Positions 34,770 through 47,222 of a stretch of 64,000 bases of DNA are shown here, piece by piece; position 1 is the first letter of the stretch; every line of letters begins with the position of its first letter. The DNA is from Guyanagaster necrorhizus (lineage: Eukaryota; Basidiomycota; Agaricomycetes; Agaricales; Physalacriaceae). Where the stretch lies: NCBI RefSeq assembly GCF_019112545.1, contig NW_025064884.1:372001-436000 (forward strand), written 5' to 3'. Position numbers and translations under genes: made by a program. The notes below the pieces were generated by a model. That model did not search any database, was not told the DNA's origin, and saw nothing but the letters and a program-made list of their open reading frames with translations.

Positions 34770-35201
34770 GGCACGACGACCAAAGAGACTGAGTCCCCGG
34801 CGGGAGAGACGAGAAATTGAAGAAAACAGTTTGGTCGTGACTTGTCCAGGTAATATTTATATCATTACTCTCAGAGTCAGAATGACAAAATTGATGTCAA
34901 TGACGATCGCGTGACGGTGCCGCACCACAGTCATTTTCTCGATTTCCACTACAAATATTCTGGTGACCTACTCTGACTACAACTTTCAAGATAAAAGGAC
35001 AACACAGTTAAAAAAAATTAATTTGATTTTCAATTTATCTGATAAGATAATGGCATGCCTACGACACGTGATAACTACGTGTAATGCGACACCGAGTCCC
35101 TCTACTCTCTCTTTCACACTTACGCGCTCACCAGGAGGCACATATACCCACTCTGTGTTCCTTTCTGCCATTAAAGTCTACCGTTACGACTACGGGATAC
35201 T
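34770..35201. promoter_or_regulatory. Shared divergent promoter of TRL1 and HRD3 with ACGTG cores
   Basis: 432 bp between the two start codons. It contains a CACGTG palindrome at 35065-35070, an ACGTG core at 35077-35081 and GCGTGACG at 34909-34916. ACGTG/GACGTG cores are the kind of site bound by HAC1/XBP1/ATF6-type bZIP factors, but also by E-box proteins, so binding here is an inference. Confidence 0.5.
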
Positions 35202-38200
35202 ATGAAGGTGCGGCCTACGAAGCGGGCAAGAAAGGCTACTTGGCTCGCGTTCGGCCTTGTAGCACTAGCTGCGGTGTCCGCCTCTGCTCAAGGCTCGGGT
35301 GATCAGGCGGAGGAAACAGCAACCACCGACGTTTCTCCTGTGGCTACCGGTGTGGATGGCATAAATTCTGATGCTGCCGTAAGTCCGTATCCCGATGCTT
35401 GTGGCCTCTGTTCTAAATCATTCTAGGGCGCGTCCGCGTCGTCGCAGGAGCTCGGCCAGGCAGCTGCAGAAGGCGAGTGGCGATCTACATTTCCTATGGT
35501 CTCTCTAGCCTGACGGATGCGGTCTCAGCGGTAAGGGCTTATAAACAAGCTCTGCATACCCTCTCAGCGCTAGCGGCTCATCCTTCCCCATACGAATCCT
35601 TATTCTCAACACCCCGCGATTCGAATGCGAAGTCCATATTCTCTTCATTTCTTCCCAATTTACACGGACAAGGGCCGATAGGGAGCGCTGTCCGGATATT
35701 AGGTCGAATCCAACAGCAGATATTTCATGGTATACTTGGCGGAGATAAAGACGGAATTCCATTTCCAGGTTCTCGAAGAAAAGAGGAGGAGATGCATCGA
35801 AAAGCAATCAAGGTGGTGGACTTGTTGCAGCATTCCGCAGAACTGGGGAATATGGATGCGCTTTATACCCTAGCCCAGATATCTCTCGTGAGCTACTCAA
35901 ACTTCAACTCATGCTTTTGTAGATCTGATCAAGTTTTAGCTACCTCCTACATCGCACTTTCCATCCAATCCAAATCTTGCATACGACTCCTACACGATAC
36001 ATGCGTCCCTTACTGGCAACGCTTCTTCTCAGGCTTTCTTGGCATTTTTTTTCGCAACGGGTTATCAGAATGTCGTTCCCGTCGATCAGGCAAAAGCCCA
36101 GCTATATTACACCTTTGCAGCCAACGGTGGAGACAAAGGTGCACAAATGGCACTAGGATATCGATATTGGAGCGGTATAGGTACATTGGAGGATTGCGAC
36201 AGAGCTGTCGATTGGTATGAGCATTCTTCTGAACAAGCAATGGCCAAGTTCCGCGCTGGCCCTCCCGGTGGTCTGAGTCTACCTCTGACACCCACCAGAC
36301 TCTCCGATCTTGATGGTGGCGTCTATGGACCTGGTGCTAGTGTATCTTCTACTGGTTTAAATGCTAATCGGGCAGCCATAAGAGCCGGAGTTTCACGCGC
36401 CTCTGGAGAAACCTGGGAGGACATAATTGATTATTACCTTGTGAGCGTGATGGTTGCCTGTCTACTCTTACACTGACACTATAACTAGTTCAACGCTGAT
36501 CGCGGCGAGACGGACTTCGCTTATAGGCTCGGGAAAATTTACTACCAAGGCAGCATCTATGCTAGCCCGGGCGGCATAGCTTCCGGGAGTGAAGGGGTTG
36601 GAGCTATCACTCGGGACTATGCGCGCGCGAAACACTACTTTGAGCAGATTGTTCGACAAGTATGGCCTCGCGATCCACCCAATCCTCTTCAGCACAGGAC
36701 AGCGACACCATCCATCAAAGACGAAGGTGCGCCAGTTGGGTACGCCTCTGCGAGCGCCGGTTATCTGGGGCGTATGTACCTACGAGGCGAGGGTGTGAAA
36801 GCGGACCCTGCCATGGCTAGAATGTGGTTCGAGAGAGGCGCCGATTATTCTGATCGTGAATGCCATAACGGGCTGGGAATCATCTGGAGGGATGCCTTAG
36901 TTCCGGGCACTAAACCGGACCTGAAGAAGGCGACGCAGTTTTTTACTGTGGCTGCTGGTCAAGAATTGGCGGAGGCGCAAGTCAATATTGCGAAATATCA
37001 CTTCGGTACAGTGCAATCCTTTAGTTTTGGAATTAAATACTGATCGTAGACATAGATCGTGGCGAGCTTGGCTTGGCAACGACTTATTTTGAGACTGCGG
37101 TTCGTCTGGGATCTCCGTTTGAGGCTTTCTACTATCTTGGTCAAATACATTCTGCACAATCGAGAGCGCCTGGAATTCCTAAAAATGTGGCTTCCAGCTC
37201 GTGCGCAATGGCAGTTTCGTTCCACAAATTAGTATCTGAGCGAGGTGTTTGGGATGATGATTTGCTGCGAGACGCCGAAGCCGCCTGGTTCTCAGGAACT
37301 GATAGCGGCAAAGAGGTTGCATTGCTGAAGTGGTGGATTGCTGCTGAGAGAGGCTCTGAGATTGCGCAAAACAACCTTGCATATGCCCTAGACCAAGGTT
37401 CGTACTATCAACGATGCGGTCTTTCACAGCAACTGACCTTTCTTTAGATAAGAGCATTCTGCGCTTGACACGCTTTTCTCCAATGACAGCATCAAACGAT
37501 ACAGCACGTCTCGCTTTAACACAATGGACCCGAGCTGCAGCACAAAGGAACGTGGATGCATTGGTCAAAGTCGGAGACTATTACTATCACGGACTGGGAG
37601 TTCCCGAATATTCTGAATCAGTGCGGTTCGAGAAAGCAGCTCGATATTATCAGTCAGCCGCCGACACACAGATGAGTGCGTTGGCGATGTGGAATTTGGG
37701 TTGGATGTACGAAAACGGCGTGGGTGTTCCCCGAGTACGTGTCTCCATCAGACTGTCATAGAAGTCGAACTTGAATCGCCTTGTACAGGATTTTCATCTC
37801 GCTAAGCGCCACTACGATTTGGCCTTGGAGACCAATTCTGAAGCCTACATCCCCATTATCTTGTCTCTAGGAAAGCTGTACGTGCGTAGTATATGGCATA
37901 CGCTCTTGGGAGGGACGGACGGGCTGAACCTCTGGTACGATGATGAAGATGGTGTGTGGAACTCAGCAGTCCCACTTTTCGGTGATGATATTGATTTGGG
38001 GTGTATCAGCTTCTCAGTCAAAGGAAGAAGTGCGTGAAATAGACGAAGGTTCACGGCAGACTGCGCCTGATCAAGTCCAGTCGGAGCAGCATCTGTACAG
38101 CGATGACGAAGAGGGACCTTGGTACCTGGGCAAAGCCAGGGAAGAGTTCGATCGAAGAAAAAAAGATCAGGCGCATGGCCATGGTGATGAAGAGGATCCT

Positions 38201-38577
38201 ATACAGGTTGATTTTGCTGTAGTCATTTGCTGTCTTTGCTAACTGTATTTTCCAAGTGGGCCCGCGACCGTCGAAATGCCGAAGAACGCGAGAGCGAGTT
38301 CGGGCCTGACGATTATTTTGAGGGCGGATTGAGAGATGGGACAGAAGATAATTTCTCGGAAACCATGTTGTTGATCCTGCTGTGTCTGACCGTCTCAGTC
38401 CTCATTTATATTCGAACGCGGATGGTAGACCGCATGCGGCGAGATCAGCAGGGTCGTGATCAAGACGGACAACGGCCCGGAGTCGCAGAAGGGGGCAATG
38501 ATGCTGTTCGTGCAGCTAATGGGGCCTTCCCACCACCAGGAGATCCAGCGCGAGACGAGTGGGTGATTCTTCGCTGA
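35202..38577 (+). CDS. HRD3: HRD3/SEL1L-like subunit of the ER-associated degradation ubiquitin ligase
   Basis: ER membrane partner of the Hrd1 ligase that recognises misfolded proteins. The product begins with a signal peptide (KATWLAFGLVALAAVSASAQ). A long lumenal part is made of Sel1 repeats, e.g. AQMALGYRYWSGIGTLED, AGYLGRMYLRGEGVKADPAM and MWNLGWMYENGVGVPRDF. It ends with a single transmembrane helix (TMLLILLCLTVSVLIYI) and a short basic, Pro/Gly-rich cytosolic tail, exactly the Hrd3 order. Around ten exons. The intron at 35473-35528 appears to start with GC. It is divergent from the tRNA ligase gene, which also serves the unfolded protein response. Length of roughly 900 residues fits fungal Hrd3. 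Confidence 0.92.
35473..35528 (+). other. Probable GC-AG intron in HRD3
   Basis: Donor GAAG|GCGAGT and acceptor GTCTCAG|CGG, 56 bp. Removing it joins QELGQAAAE to AVRAYKQALHTLSALAAH in frame. The GT alternatives give an intron of about 32 bp or a stop codon. Confidence 0.7.
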
Positions 38578-38755
38578 TTTTTTCGAGAGCATGTGTAAAA
38601 TACTTGTGTGAATAGCACCAGAAGGCATTTCCAAACATAAGCATACACACGTGGCACGTGTACCGTGGCTGCAGACAGCCAGAGGCGCTCACTGGCAGTA
38701 TTATTCTATTCACTATTCTATTCCACTAGACACTCTACTCTAGAAACATTCATTC

Positions 38756-39697
38756 ATGGCGTTTGATTTCTCTACGTTGACTCCTCTCATTCGGCAAATC
38801 CTGTCTGCACCTGGAACAGACCTGACGACGATCAGCGCGAAACGGGTTCGAAGGCAATTACTGAAACTGGACGACTCGTTATCAGCAGAATTTCTGAAGG
38901 AACACAAGGACGGTATAAACGCAATAATTACCAATGAGTATGACCGCATTAGCGCGAATCTTCAACGAGAGGGAAGTGATGATTCACAGGAGGAGGAACC
39001 AAGGAGCCAGGACGGAGACTCTGAAGGGGATGGAGAGGATGACGGGGAAGAAGATATGGAAATGGATCCACCGCCGGTAACGAAGAAGAAGAGGTCGTCG
39101 AAGAAGGCACGCGGAGTGAGTGATGCAGAGTTGGCACGCCAGCTTTCCAGCGAGATCAATGGGCGCTCCCGGAGAAGTAGTGGCGGCGGCAGAGGGGCAA
39201 GAGTTGGTGCTCCTAAACGCGGTGGTCGGTCCAGGAAGAGTGCTGCAACAGTGGACTCGGATGCTGACAGTGAGCTGGAAGGTGCTGGCAAGAAGTCCAG
39301 GAAGAAGTCAGCCGGTGGCGGTGCTGCTAAAGGAGGATTCGCCAAAGAATATGCACTGAGGTATAGCGTATTATTTCCTTGAATACTGAACCGTGTTCTA
39401 ATCTATTATTTTGCAAAAGTGTACCTCTCGCGGCACTTCTTGATGTAGATAAGCTCTCGCGCCCTCAAGTCGTCAAACAGCTATGGGTTTATATCAAGGA
39501 CAAATCCTTGCAGAATCCGTCTAACAGGCGCGAGATCCTCTGTGATGACAAGCTGAGGGCTGTCTTCAGCGTCGATAAAATTGACATGTTCAGAATGAAC
39601 AAAGTCCTCGGACAGTGAGTATTCCCGCCGCACGACTGATAGGTTTGCTGATTGCCGTATCCCAATCTGCAGACATCTTCATGAAAACGAAGCGTAA
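38756..39697 (+). CDS. SWIB/MDM2-domain protein with N-terminal DEK-C-like region (UAF30/TRI1-like)
   Basis: Three exons: 38756-39360, 39420-39614, 39673-39697. Residues 1-60 (FDFSTLTPLIRQILSAPGTD, LTTISAKRVRRQLLKLD) match the DEK-C-type helical domain that often precedes SWIB in fungi. A long acidic then basic linker follows (EGDGEDDGEEDMEMD, KKKRSSKKARG, several RSRKS/KKSRKKS blocks), fit for a nuclear, DNA-linked protein. The C-terminal SWIB fold is VPLAALLDVDKLSRPQVVKQ, LWVYIKDKSLQNPSNRREIL, CDDKLRAVFSVDKIDMFRMN and KVLGQHLHENEA. In yeast, UAF30 takes part in RNA polymerase I upstream activation and TRI1 is a relative of unclear role; which one this equals is not settled. Confidence 0.9.
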
Positions 39698-40335
39698 CTT
39701 TCTCATAATTCAACGGGTTCAGGACGATAATAATACACATCTTTCCGCCTTCCGCTCTCTGCTGTACCACTATCTTGAATTTCTTATACCTGGCTGAATC
39801 GGGCGTTTTCGTACCGTCTGCACTGTGAGTGTGGTACCAAATCTTGACATGTATTTTTATTGATGGAGCATAGATACGGCGCCCTTCAGCATTGTTGTAT
39901 GCCATAATATTAAATATATCATGTTCATGAAAACTCGTTGAAGCTGTATCTCCCCGATTAGCCTAGCTTCACTGGTTCACACCGGCTCGAATACTTTATC
40001 TCATCAATATCGGCCATCCCTTGTTCGCCGTAGATGCTAGTCCTCGACGTGTCGACAGTTTGTGCTACTTTACGGCTTCACGCGTTTTTAAGGTGCAGGT
40101 TCCGGGTTCGACACCCACGTCCTTTGTCACCGCCTATATATTACTCTTGGTCTAGATCCCGGTATCATGTAGTACGTCACAGGCGCGCGGACGAGATCTG
40201 GCAAACTAACAAACACGCAAATGGAAAATATATACAGAACTAAAACCAACAAGAAAAACATTTCACAGCATGAAACATAGCAATATCAAACTATCAGAGA
40301 AGCTTCTTCCCTGTCATCCCTTGTTCCTCCTCAAC
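39698..40335. other. Convergent 3' intergenic region
   Basis: Between the SWIB gene (plus) and a zinc-finger gene (minus). At 40095-40112 a GGGTTCGAC piece mimics a tRNA B box, but no tRNA fold is complete. Otherwise nothing. Confidence 0.5.
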
Positions 40336-41372
40336 CTAATTCAGCTTGCGACAGGTGCGTTGATGCCTCTTTAAGGCGTCTTTGCGTGACATCAGCCTGC
40401 TACAACCCTGGCACCGCATCTTTTCCTCCAACTCGAGTTCTCTTTCGGGACATCGCAATTGATGTCTGTTGCGATCATTCTGCCGCTGGAACATGCCCGA
40501 GCAACTCCCGCACGGAATATGTCCTGTCCCGCGAGGACGATGATTCGCAGAAACTTTAGGCTTACCACCAAGCCGAAAGTCGTCATCGCAGTCCTTTTGG
40601 GGATTCGAACGATTTCCCTTCGGTTTCTGCTTGTTGGAATTACGGGGCAGGGGACGCGTCGGTCGGGATAAACGCGCGACAGGACTGGGAGTCGATAGGG
40701 GTGTGGAGGGAAGACTAGATACATCAGAATCTAGCTCAGGTGTACTCAGAGGGGTGTGCCGTGCGCGTTTAGGCGACCGAGTTTCGGGTTTCGGCTCCTG
40801 TTCTTCTTCACCGTCAGAGTCCTCGCAATAGCTGACTCTTCTTTTTACGTAGCGACTGTAGCGCGTGCGAGGGTATTTTCTCTGAACGGCATACCCGTCG
40901 TCGGCAACAGACTTGGAAATCACGTCCGGCGGGACGCATGGCGAGGAAGGTAGAGAAGATGATGAGGTGGAGCTGGTCAAGGTGGCTGGGTTGATGGTCA
41001 AAGCTGGACTCGTCGCCTCGGAACGAAAAGACTCTAATGGAGAGACAGCTAGGGACCATGCCCTGTAACTGTAGACGTCTGAGTCGAACGGCAATTCAGG
41101 CTCGACGCAAGTGTCGCCGACACAGATCTTGATTGTAGAATCAGTACAGTACAAGTCACGATCCCAATAAGATATCCACCTCGTCGTATATTGCTTTTCC
41201 AGCGGCGAAGGATTCATCGATCTGGTCGGAAAACAACAAGAGTGGCAGGGTGTCAAGACCCCTAAACGCGATCATCAGACAGCCTGAAGAGGAGGGGGAG
41301 GAGAAGGACATACTGATCTCCGTCGGGAAAGCGGAGGTACGCGAAGTCTGAGTCGTGTCCCGACAAGGCCAT
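40336..41372 (-). CDS. C2H2/C2HC-type zinc-finger protein (first of two flanking PAL)
   Basis: Two exons. The start is ATG at 41372 (MALSGHDSDFAYLRFPDGDQ), joined in frame to SMNPSPLEKQYTTRWISYWD after an intron of about 90 bp. The middle is disordered and rich in Ser, Pro, Thr and acidic residues, with basic patches (RTRYSRYVKRRVSY, RSPKRARHTPLSTP). The C-terminus has two finger-like units: CGSCSGMFQRQNDRNRHQLR followed by C, and CQGCSRLMSRKDALKRHQRT followed by C. The spacing fits C2HC or C2H2-like DNA-binding fingers. A transcription regulator is likely, its target unknown. A second gene of similar build lies at 48339-49668 on the same strand, with PAL between. Confidence 0.78.
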
Positions 41373-44300
41373 GGAAGTTTTCCGTACCGACATCAGGGGA
41401 CTTCCTGATTACTTATATTCCCAGTGATCAGTGTTGATCTATTTGCATCCGTGGGTCCATCACGCAGGGCTAATTCCTGACATGGTTTGACTCGAGCTCG
41501 AACACTTCTGATAGGCGCCCGCAGTTCACAGAGTGTAGGACACGGCATTTCACCGGGTAGCCATCGAAGGGTTGGACCGGTTCGGAGAAGCATAATTAAA
41601 TTGTCATGGCCAAAGAACAAGCGACAGGGAGATAAAGTCATTGTCACAACAAAAGTAACAAGTAACGAGGTCGATAGCCATCCATGAGATAAATGATTAA
41701 AAAATCAATAAATGGAATAGTGGTCTAATTGGAAGTTCGCTTTCCTGGCTAGTTCTTTCTGAGCTTTCCGAGTTCGGTGTTAGTGCGTGTACTGTACATC
41801 CAGAGTCATCGATCACAGGCAGCTTTTCGGCAAAAAGTAGGATGAAGTGGTCTATCAAGTTCACGAGTCCAAGGGCACTAGAGGTCGTAACTGCCACGCA
41901 ATGAATGGGACAGACTCGATACGACTTCAACGGATATCGCAGCACATCTAATTTGGAAACATTTACGAGAGTCTGTCGACAGTCATTTGAACTTGAAGTT
42001 GAGCGAAGGGCGCCGAAAAGATATGCCCTTTACCCTGATAATCAGAACACGCGCAAAGACAAGACATTCTGATAGGGTCGAGACAAATATATTCCGGTTC
42101 GACTGTAAGTTCCTCCCAAGATGGTTCAGTTCTCCTTTCAATAATTGGATATACACGAATGCTCTGGAATCCGAAAGCATTGCTACAACGTGCTCGCCAC
42201 CTTGCCAGAGTGACAGTCCCAGGAACATACCCCGAGCCCGCGCTCGATTTGGGGGAAGGCCCGAAGGAAAACCAATTAACAGCCAGGATAACGTTAGGAT
42301 ACAAGAAGCTTCCAGGGTCCGTAGACAGGAGGCATAAGATCCGTGGTGCCATGACTCGCTCGATAGGTGCGGAAGCCTGCAGGCGAGAATCCCAAGAGTG
42401 ATGGTAGTTAGCAAGTTCCAAGTTGAGTTGAATCGGTCCGAGTCCTCGGGTTGACAGCGTGGTACTGAGGACCCACCTTGACGTCATCCGATTTGATGTT
42501 GAATTCAACTTGAACAAGAGAGCCTGAGAGTTTCCTTGCTCAAGACAGATACTCAGGCAGGAATACGTACGGACTAGTATGAATGAGCTCCCAAGCTGCC
42601 GAAACTAAAATTATTCGGAGCACGACGTTCCGGTGCTTATGGTCCAGCCGCCCACCGTGGGGGCCAGAGCACGCGCTTAACAATTGGGTCTTTAGCTGGG
42701 TGTATATCTAGGGATAGTATTCCAAAGGTCTCAGCACCTTCGCAGCAGCAGCATCGCGACAATTATGTCCAAAGGTTCGAAATACTTACTGCAACATTGC
42801 TACTGGGCGTGGGTAAGCAAAGACAATTTACAATACAGTATGGATTGGCCAGAACAGTGTTTGAGATGATGAGACAGATACAGCCGCCCTGGAGATGGCC
42901 TTTTTTCCTGCGGGCGCCAAATACAGAATAACGATTTTTGCTTGTTGCCAGTGATCGCCACCATGCCCTCATCTTGGATATTTTACAGCCATCTCTTAAG
43001 CCATACATTCATCTCAATACCACGTCCACTCACCATTCTCACCTTACGACCGACACATAGGTCCGAGTTACCTGTCGCCGCAACACACCGCCCATCTCGT
43101 GGAGTCTGAGGCATGTATCACACCGCCTGTACTCCCTGCATTGATGAAGGACGAGAATCAGTCGATGTACATGCTATGGTCATAAAGGCCGAGGGATAAG
43201 ATGGTTGGGGTCCTCGTAGGTAAGTTCCGCTCTTTTGGGGCGGATCCGCTCCTAGCACCTGCCGAAGTATCCTGCTCGCTCAGAGTCCCAAGACCGCCAG
43301 ATTTCGTGCCACTAAACTAATGCACGTCACCCCTTTATCGGGCCAACCGTCTCTTCTGCAAAGTTTATCATTTTATTTTCCAAGACACGACTTCTTCATA
43401 GCCGCAGCCCGATCCACCACACGCTATTGAAAAATATCGTTAGGTCCACAGGCATTGTGACTGAGGACAATTATCGATCATTATCACCATCATACGATTA
43501 AAGACCTCGATTGTATTTGGAGGGTGCTGCTTATGACCACGATCGATTCGATTTCTGAGCAATACTCAGAAAACAGCCATCGTCGACCTCAAGGAGGACG
43601 CGCCGTCTGATATTTGACGCATTCTGAGGGCCACCTGCTTGGATAAGGTGATTATCAAGATTGCCGTCGTGGTATTCTCGTTTCTATATTCGCGAGGCCA
43701 CTCCCTCTTCCTTCGATGCCATCCCAGCCCGAGCTTGCCAGCGTTTTCTCTTCCACAACAAGGTTTAGGATTTGTGCACCTTGTAAACCTTCGAAAAAAT
43801 TTTCACCGTTAATAAACACCGTCTTGTGGCTAGCGTTGCGAAATCGGCTGTCGTTTGGTCCGATCGGCTGGAACTGTGGCGCAAGTTTTGAAAAAATCGC
43901 TTCCAGCATGTGCATTTCCAAAACCAAAGCATCGGTAATGCTCCACATGGTTGTATGAGAAAAATGGAGCCCCAGGATTTGGGATTATCTAACCGAGAGG
44001 ATAGGAAAGAAAAGATACTCGCCGCGCCTCCAAATTTGGTCATCGATCACTCAGGTACATATCATTCTGTTTTTGGTAGTCATCGTTCATTATTACTACG
44101 CTTGAAAAATAATTTCATTTACGTCTGCTCGATGTCAAAGTCTTTTCCTTGACATTCTTAGCTGCCAAGTCTCCAAGAAGTCGTACTACAAGTAATCACT
44201 ATTTACTTTTCATCTGGATTTTGGAGCACAAGATCGAAGGCTTATAGTAATATCCCAAACTTGGAGCTCTCTGGAACCTATCAAGATCAATGCGTTTTGG

Positions 44301-44422
44301 AATCTTGCTGATTATTTTTATTAGGAACTATGTACTCTTCTAAGTACTCTACTGTCGCAGCTCTCCAAGATGAAATAAATATACAATACGATTATGTGAT
44401 GTAACATTTAAACTACGTAAGT
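41373..44422. other. Three kb without a supportable gene
   Basis: Coding-like fragments occur on the minus strand, chiefly 41697-41945, 41963-42517 and 43655-43948. Their longest frames change reading frame repeatedly, and I could not join them with credible introns. They may be a decayed gene, perhaps of an F-box-like type, but I cannot support a product. The region includes the 3' flank of PAL. Confidence 0.4.
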
Positions 44423-47039
44423 TCAGGACAGCATGCCCACGACGAGTGATTGCAATTTCCCATCCCGGATAGCCTAGAAGCGATCTTATCATCCTAGTTC
44501 GCTGATTAGAGCTTAGAAGAAACTCACCTCGTGAATCAAAGAGACATTCTGTCCAACTGTCACTTCGTCTGTACCGTGTCCGTTAACAAAACGGTGGTAA
44601 TTTTCAGATCCATGCATCCGGATGCCAAGAGTTATACGGACGAACTCGTACAAAGGACGCGTCTTCTTTAAATGCGTACTTGCTGGAGCAGCACCTCGCT
44701 CGCCTGAGAGATACGCGCGACGAAGTTGGTCCAAGAGCGCCGCCGACCTTGATGAAACACGCGAACGGAATAAAGGAATGGATGTTAGCGCTGATCCGGC
44801 AGCTGAACCAGAAATGAAGGTGCATGACGTGAAGAAGTCAACGAGCACTGTAGTACTCGACGCGGCAACTTTGTTCATCCGTTCAGTGGCATCCATCGTC
44901 GTTGTACGATCGAGCGCGTCGATCAGGGTCTTCCGTACTTTGGATGTAACGGAGGTAAGGTCGGGGTGAGATAGAATAGGGGCAAATAAATCAACGAGCT
45001 CCTCCTTAACGATGCTTGATATCCCATCTATCAGCTCCTCTCGTAGGACCCTCAAATCCAGAGCTGTTCCAATGCATCAAAACGCGATTGAAAATCGGAT
45101 GGATGGAATGCGTACCTTGACAGATAACATATATATACGACGACATTAAAATTGATAGTACCTCAAGTGAGTTGATAGTAGCACGGCCAGATATCAGAGC
45201 AAGCGAGCTAAATTCCAAGTTAGAACGCCATGTTTCAGGAGAGAAAGGAGGACTTACTTCACAGCTTGGTTATGCATTTCTGCAGACTGGATATGTGTTG
45301 AAACGGGGTTTGCAAGGTAGCCGAGCTCTGCGACATATGCGGCTGTAGCGATATCAATTCCCTTGGCATGATAGTCTAGAGATGGGTCCGTAGCAGCCAA
45401 GGAAGGTGGCAAACCACGATTCATCGAAGGATCTATGAGCTCTGCACATTGTGCAAAGAGTATCTTGCCGAGATGATGAAGGCTGAGACGCGTCTTCTCC
45501 ATCGCATTAGTGACAGCCATGGCCTGGAAGTTTCCGCCATTGTGGATGATGCCTGTCTCTCCGTCAGACAAGGGATTATCAGTGGCTGAAGAAAATGATG
45601 TTTTAAAAATAGAGGCGGGCAATAATAAATCCTACGTACTCGAATTACATTCCCGGGTTATTGTTTCGATTGACGCCAGTAGATCTTCAACCTGGGGACC
45701 GATGAACTGGGGAGCAGTTCGCAGAGGATAGCGGTCCTGTCGGAGAGTACCCTCGTCTTCCTTGATGGTCACCTCCTCTTCGTGTGTCATTGCGAACTGG
45801 CTGCCTTCCAACAGATCCCAAATGATCTTAGCAGACTCCACCTAAGATATATATCAATTCCCTGATACATTTAAGAGTGATTTATAGCATACCTGTCCAG
45901 GATGAGGACGTGCAACAGCGTGAATGAAAGGGTCAAACGATGCTCGGGTCCCGGCGAGAGCCTCCACACCCATGGCCGTGCAAACCTGCGCGAGTAAAGT
46001 GAGATGCAACGCATCGTTGAGAGCCAACGAGGCAACGGAGGCGGAAAAAGCGGTCCCGTTCAAGATGCCCAATGGTTCTTTCGAAGCAAGCGGCAAGGGG
46101 TCGATGTTATGTGACCTGAGTGCGTCGATGGATGGAGTAATAGTACGAGATCCAAATGCAGCCGGGCCATCGAACACGCGGATTGACGGGTTCCCAACGA
46201 GGGCACCGGCGATATAAGAAAGTGGCGAGAGGTCTACAACAAAAGGGGTCAATTATGAAAAAACGCGGGTTTCCATCGGAGTACATACCTCCGGATGCAG
46301 ATATACTCCCGCGAAGAGGAACAACAGGAGTGATATTGTAGTCGAGAAGCTGCTTCATCTTTTCGATGAGTTCCCATCGGACACCAGAATGTCCACGGAT
46401 GAGAGAGTTCATTCGTATCAGGATCGCTCCACGGACCCAGGACTCAGGCATCGTGGTTGAACCCATGGGATCAAGAAGAGGAAGCGCGTCCAGGGGTTTC
46501 GTCGAAGACGGCAGGACACCACTGTGCTGCATCTGCAGGAGACTGTGCCCTAGAACCAGAGGGAGGTTTGTACGCGTGTCAGCGCTGCCACCAAAGCCGG
46601 TAGAGACACCATAAATGCTAATCCCGTTGTCAACCTTGTCTGCAATGGCAGTACGGCTCTTCTCGACGCGCTTTTTGACCTCAGCAGACTGGGTCAGTTG
46701 CGCGGAGGCCTGATAGCGTGATGCTGCGGTGATAGCAGCAATAGATAATGTCTGTCCGTCGATAGTAACTGACTTTCCGTTCCTGAGTGACGATATGAGA
46801 ACTGGTTAAGAATAAGAGGATTTTTAATGCACTCACTTGTAAGATTCGAGCTCTTTGAAGGATTGGACGAATTTTGAAAACAAAGTGATGGCGGGCAACG
46901 GGGAAGCAAGGATTGAGCCTTCTGCAATGGTGTTCACGGGTGTGATGTTGAGCATGACAACTTTACGGTCAAGCAGCCCGGGAGGAGGAGCAGAAGACAG
47001 GCGTCGGGGAGCCGTGCGAGTTTCGGAGAGAATAGCCAT
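44423..47039 (-). CDS. PAL: Phenylalanine ammonia-lyase
   Basis: Converts L-phenylalanine to trans-cinnamate and ammonia, the first step of phenylpropanoid formation and a route of phenylalanine use in basidiomycetes. About ten exons, roughly 730 residues, the usual fungal length. Motifs: [20 protein letters not shown] with the catalytic tyrosine loop, [20 protein letters not shown], the MIO site [15 protein letters not shown] with Ala-Ser-Gly forming the prosthetic group, [20 protein letters not shown], a [20 protein letters not shown] segment, [20 protein letters not shown] and [20 protein letters not shown]. The last exon rebuilds [22 protein letters not shown]. An intron at 46288-46234 interrupts the codon just after the MIO triad. 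The residue that would tell Phe from Tyr or His preference was not assigned. Zinc-finger genes lie on both sides on the same strand. Confidence 0.95.
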
Positions 47040-47222
47040 AGCGAATTAAGATAAGTAAAATTAGATAGTGAGGTAAGGGTAAGTCTATGCCGAAGGTGAA
47101 GAGCTGGACAGTTGGTGAGAAGATGGTTGCAAGTCATCGCCAGCACGTCCTTTAAATACGGGTCCAGCGATAGATAATGATTCGATCACCGCTTCAAGAC
47201 TGGTCCGTCATCTAACCTCCGG

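Noticed and set aside
40045..40120. Possible tRNA: a GGGTTCGACACCC T-arm-like piece with outer GACGTG/CACGTC complementarity.
   Set aside because: The T stem pairs only three bases, and no D arm, A box or anticodon arm can be drawn.
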